From positions 25,470 through 89,469 of the forward strand of contig JAUNPU010000015.1 of NCBI GenBank assembly GCA_030536555.1: a DNA stretch of 64,000 nt, read 5' to 3'. The position numbers were made by a program, and so were the translations under genes. Each line of letters begins with the position of its first letter. Position 1 is the stretch's first letter. Under the pieces are notes generated by a model. It did not search any database, was not told where the DNA came from, and saw only the letters and a list, made by a program, of their open reading frames with translations. The stretch is from Eubacteriales bacterium (GTDB lineage Bacteria; Bacillota; Clostridia; Lachnospirales; Lachnospiraceae). Of the stretch, positions 63,953 through 64,000 are shown one piece after another.

Positions 63953-64000
63953 GACCACCGGCTTAGCCGGTGGCTTGTTCTGCCCCTATAAGGGGCTGTT
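63953..64000. mobile_element. Probable end of an IS200/IS605-type element, continuing past the window
   Basis: Two short palindromes: CCACCGGC-TTA-GCCGGTGG (63955-63973) and GCCCCT-ATA-AGGGGC (63982-63996). IS200/IS605 ends are recognised as such single-strand hairpins rather than inverted repeats. No transposase is visible because the window ends here. Confidence 0.45.

Noticed and set aside
1..64000. CRISPR array or rRNA operon
   Set aside because: No regularly spaced identical repeats with unique spacers and no rRNA sequence were seen on either strand.

Overview
The window looks like a chromosomal segment of an anaerobic, spore-forming gut Clostridium relative, most likely Lachnospiraceae. 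The evidence is a Firmicutes-type dcw cluster with two class B penicillin-binding proteins, a Spo0E-like peptide, a 1413-residue BadF/HgdB-type acyl-CoA dehydratase activase fusion, choline/cell-wall-binding repeat proteins, a membrane AraC regulator, and Lpl-type sugar ABC transporters without their own ATPase. The species cannot be fixed from sequence alone. Genes are mostly moderate in G+C. The stretch from about 25.7 to 27.7 kb is clearly more A/T-rich and looks accessory.

Layout. 1-6.2 kb (minus): mraZ-rsmH-ftsL-PBP-PBP, with five MraZ operator repeats and a sigma-A promoter. 6.2-24.7 kb: housekeeping and metabolism, namely a Spo0E-like peptide, lgt, ychF, a sodium:neurotransmitter-type symporter, the fructose operon (fruK-fruA-DeoR), diaminopimelate decarboxylase, pyruvate kinase, a rhomboid-like membrane protein, corA with a long structured leader, the dehydratase activase fusion, and a diaminopentanoate-dehydrogenase-like gene behind a MerR-type promoter. 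25.6-27.7 kb: accessory island with a 28-residue holin-like toxin and its antisense RNA (type I toxin-antitoxin), tRNA-Ala(CGC), a GGACAATT repeat array, a relic of an ABC exporter gene, a candidate small RNA with its own consensus promoter and terminator, and a PBECR-like nuclease-fold gene.

27.6-52.1 kb is the most distinctive part: a polysaccharide utilisation locus for a uronic-acid polymer, probably a sulfated glycosaminoglycan such as heparan sulfate. It has three arms. Arm A (minus) is binding protein + AraC sensor, then a secreted heparinase II/III-family lyase and two cell-wall-binding surface proteins. Arm B (plus) is a cytoplasmic heparinase-family lyase and a Cys-type sulfatase. 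Arm C (minus) is two permeases, a binding protein, a GH29 fucosidase-family enzyme, a second cytoplasmic heparinase-family lyase and a GH88 unsaturated glucuronyl hydrolase. The likely flow is limited cutting outside, uptake of oligosaccharides by the ABC importer, then desulfation and depolymerisation in the cytoplasm. A shared 20-bp motif, CAAAAxAxTGTYATTxTT-like, sits upstream of the promoters, at a constant 31-32 bp from the -35 element in three of them. It is a candidate operator for the AraC regulator.

52.4-64 kb (minus): a heterodimeric ABC exporter, a phosphoesterase, a cytosolic BMP protein fused to a ParB-like domain, a SWIM/SNF2 helicase, argS, and what looks like the end of an IS200/IS605 element at the right edge.
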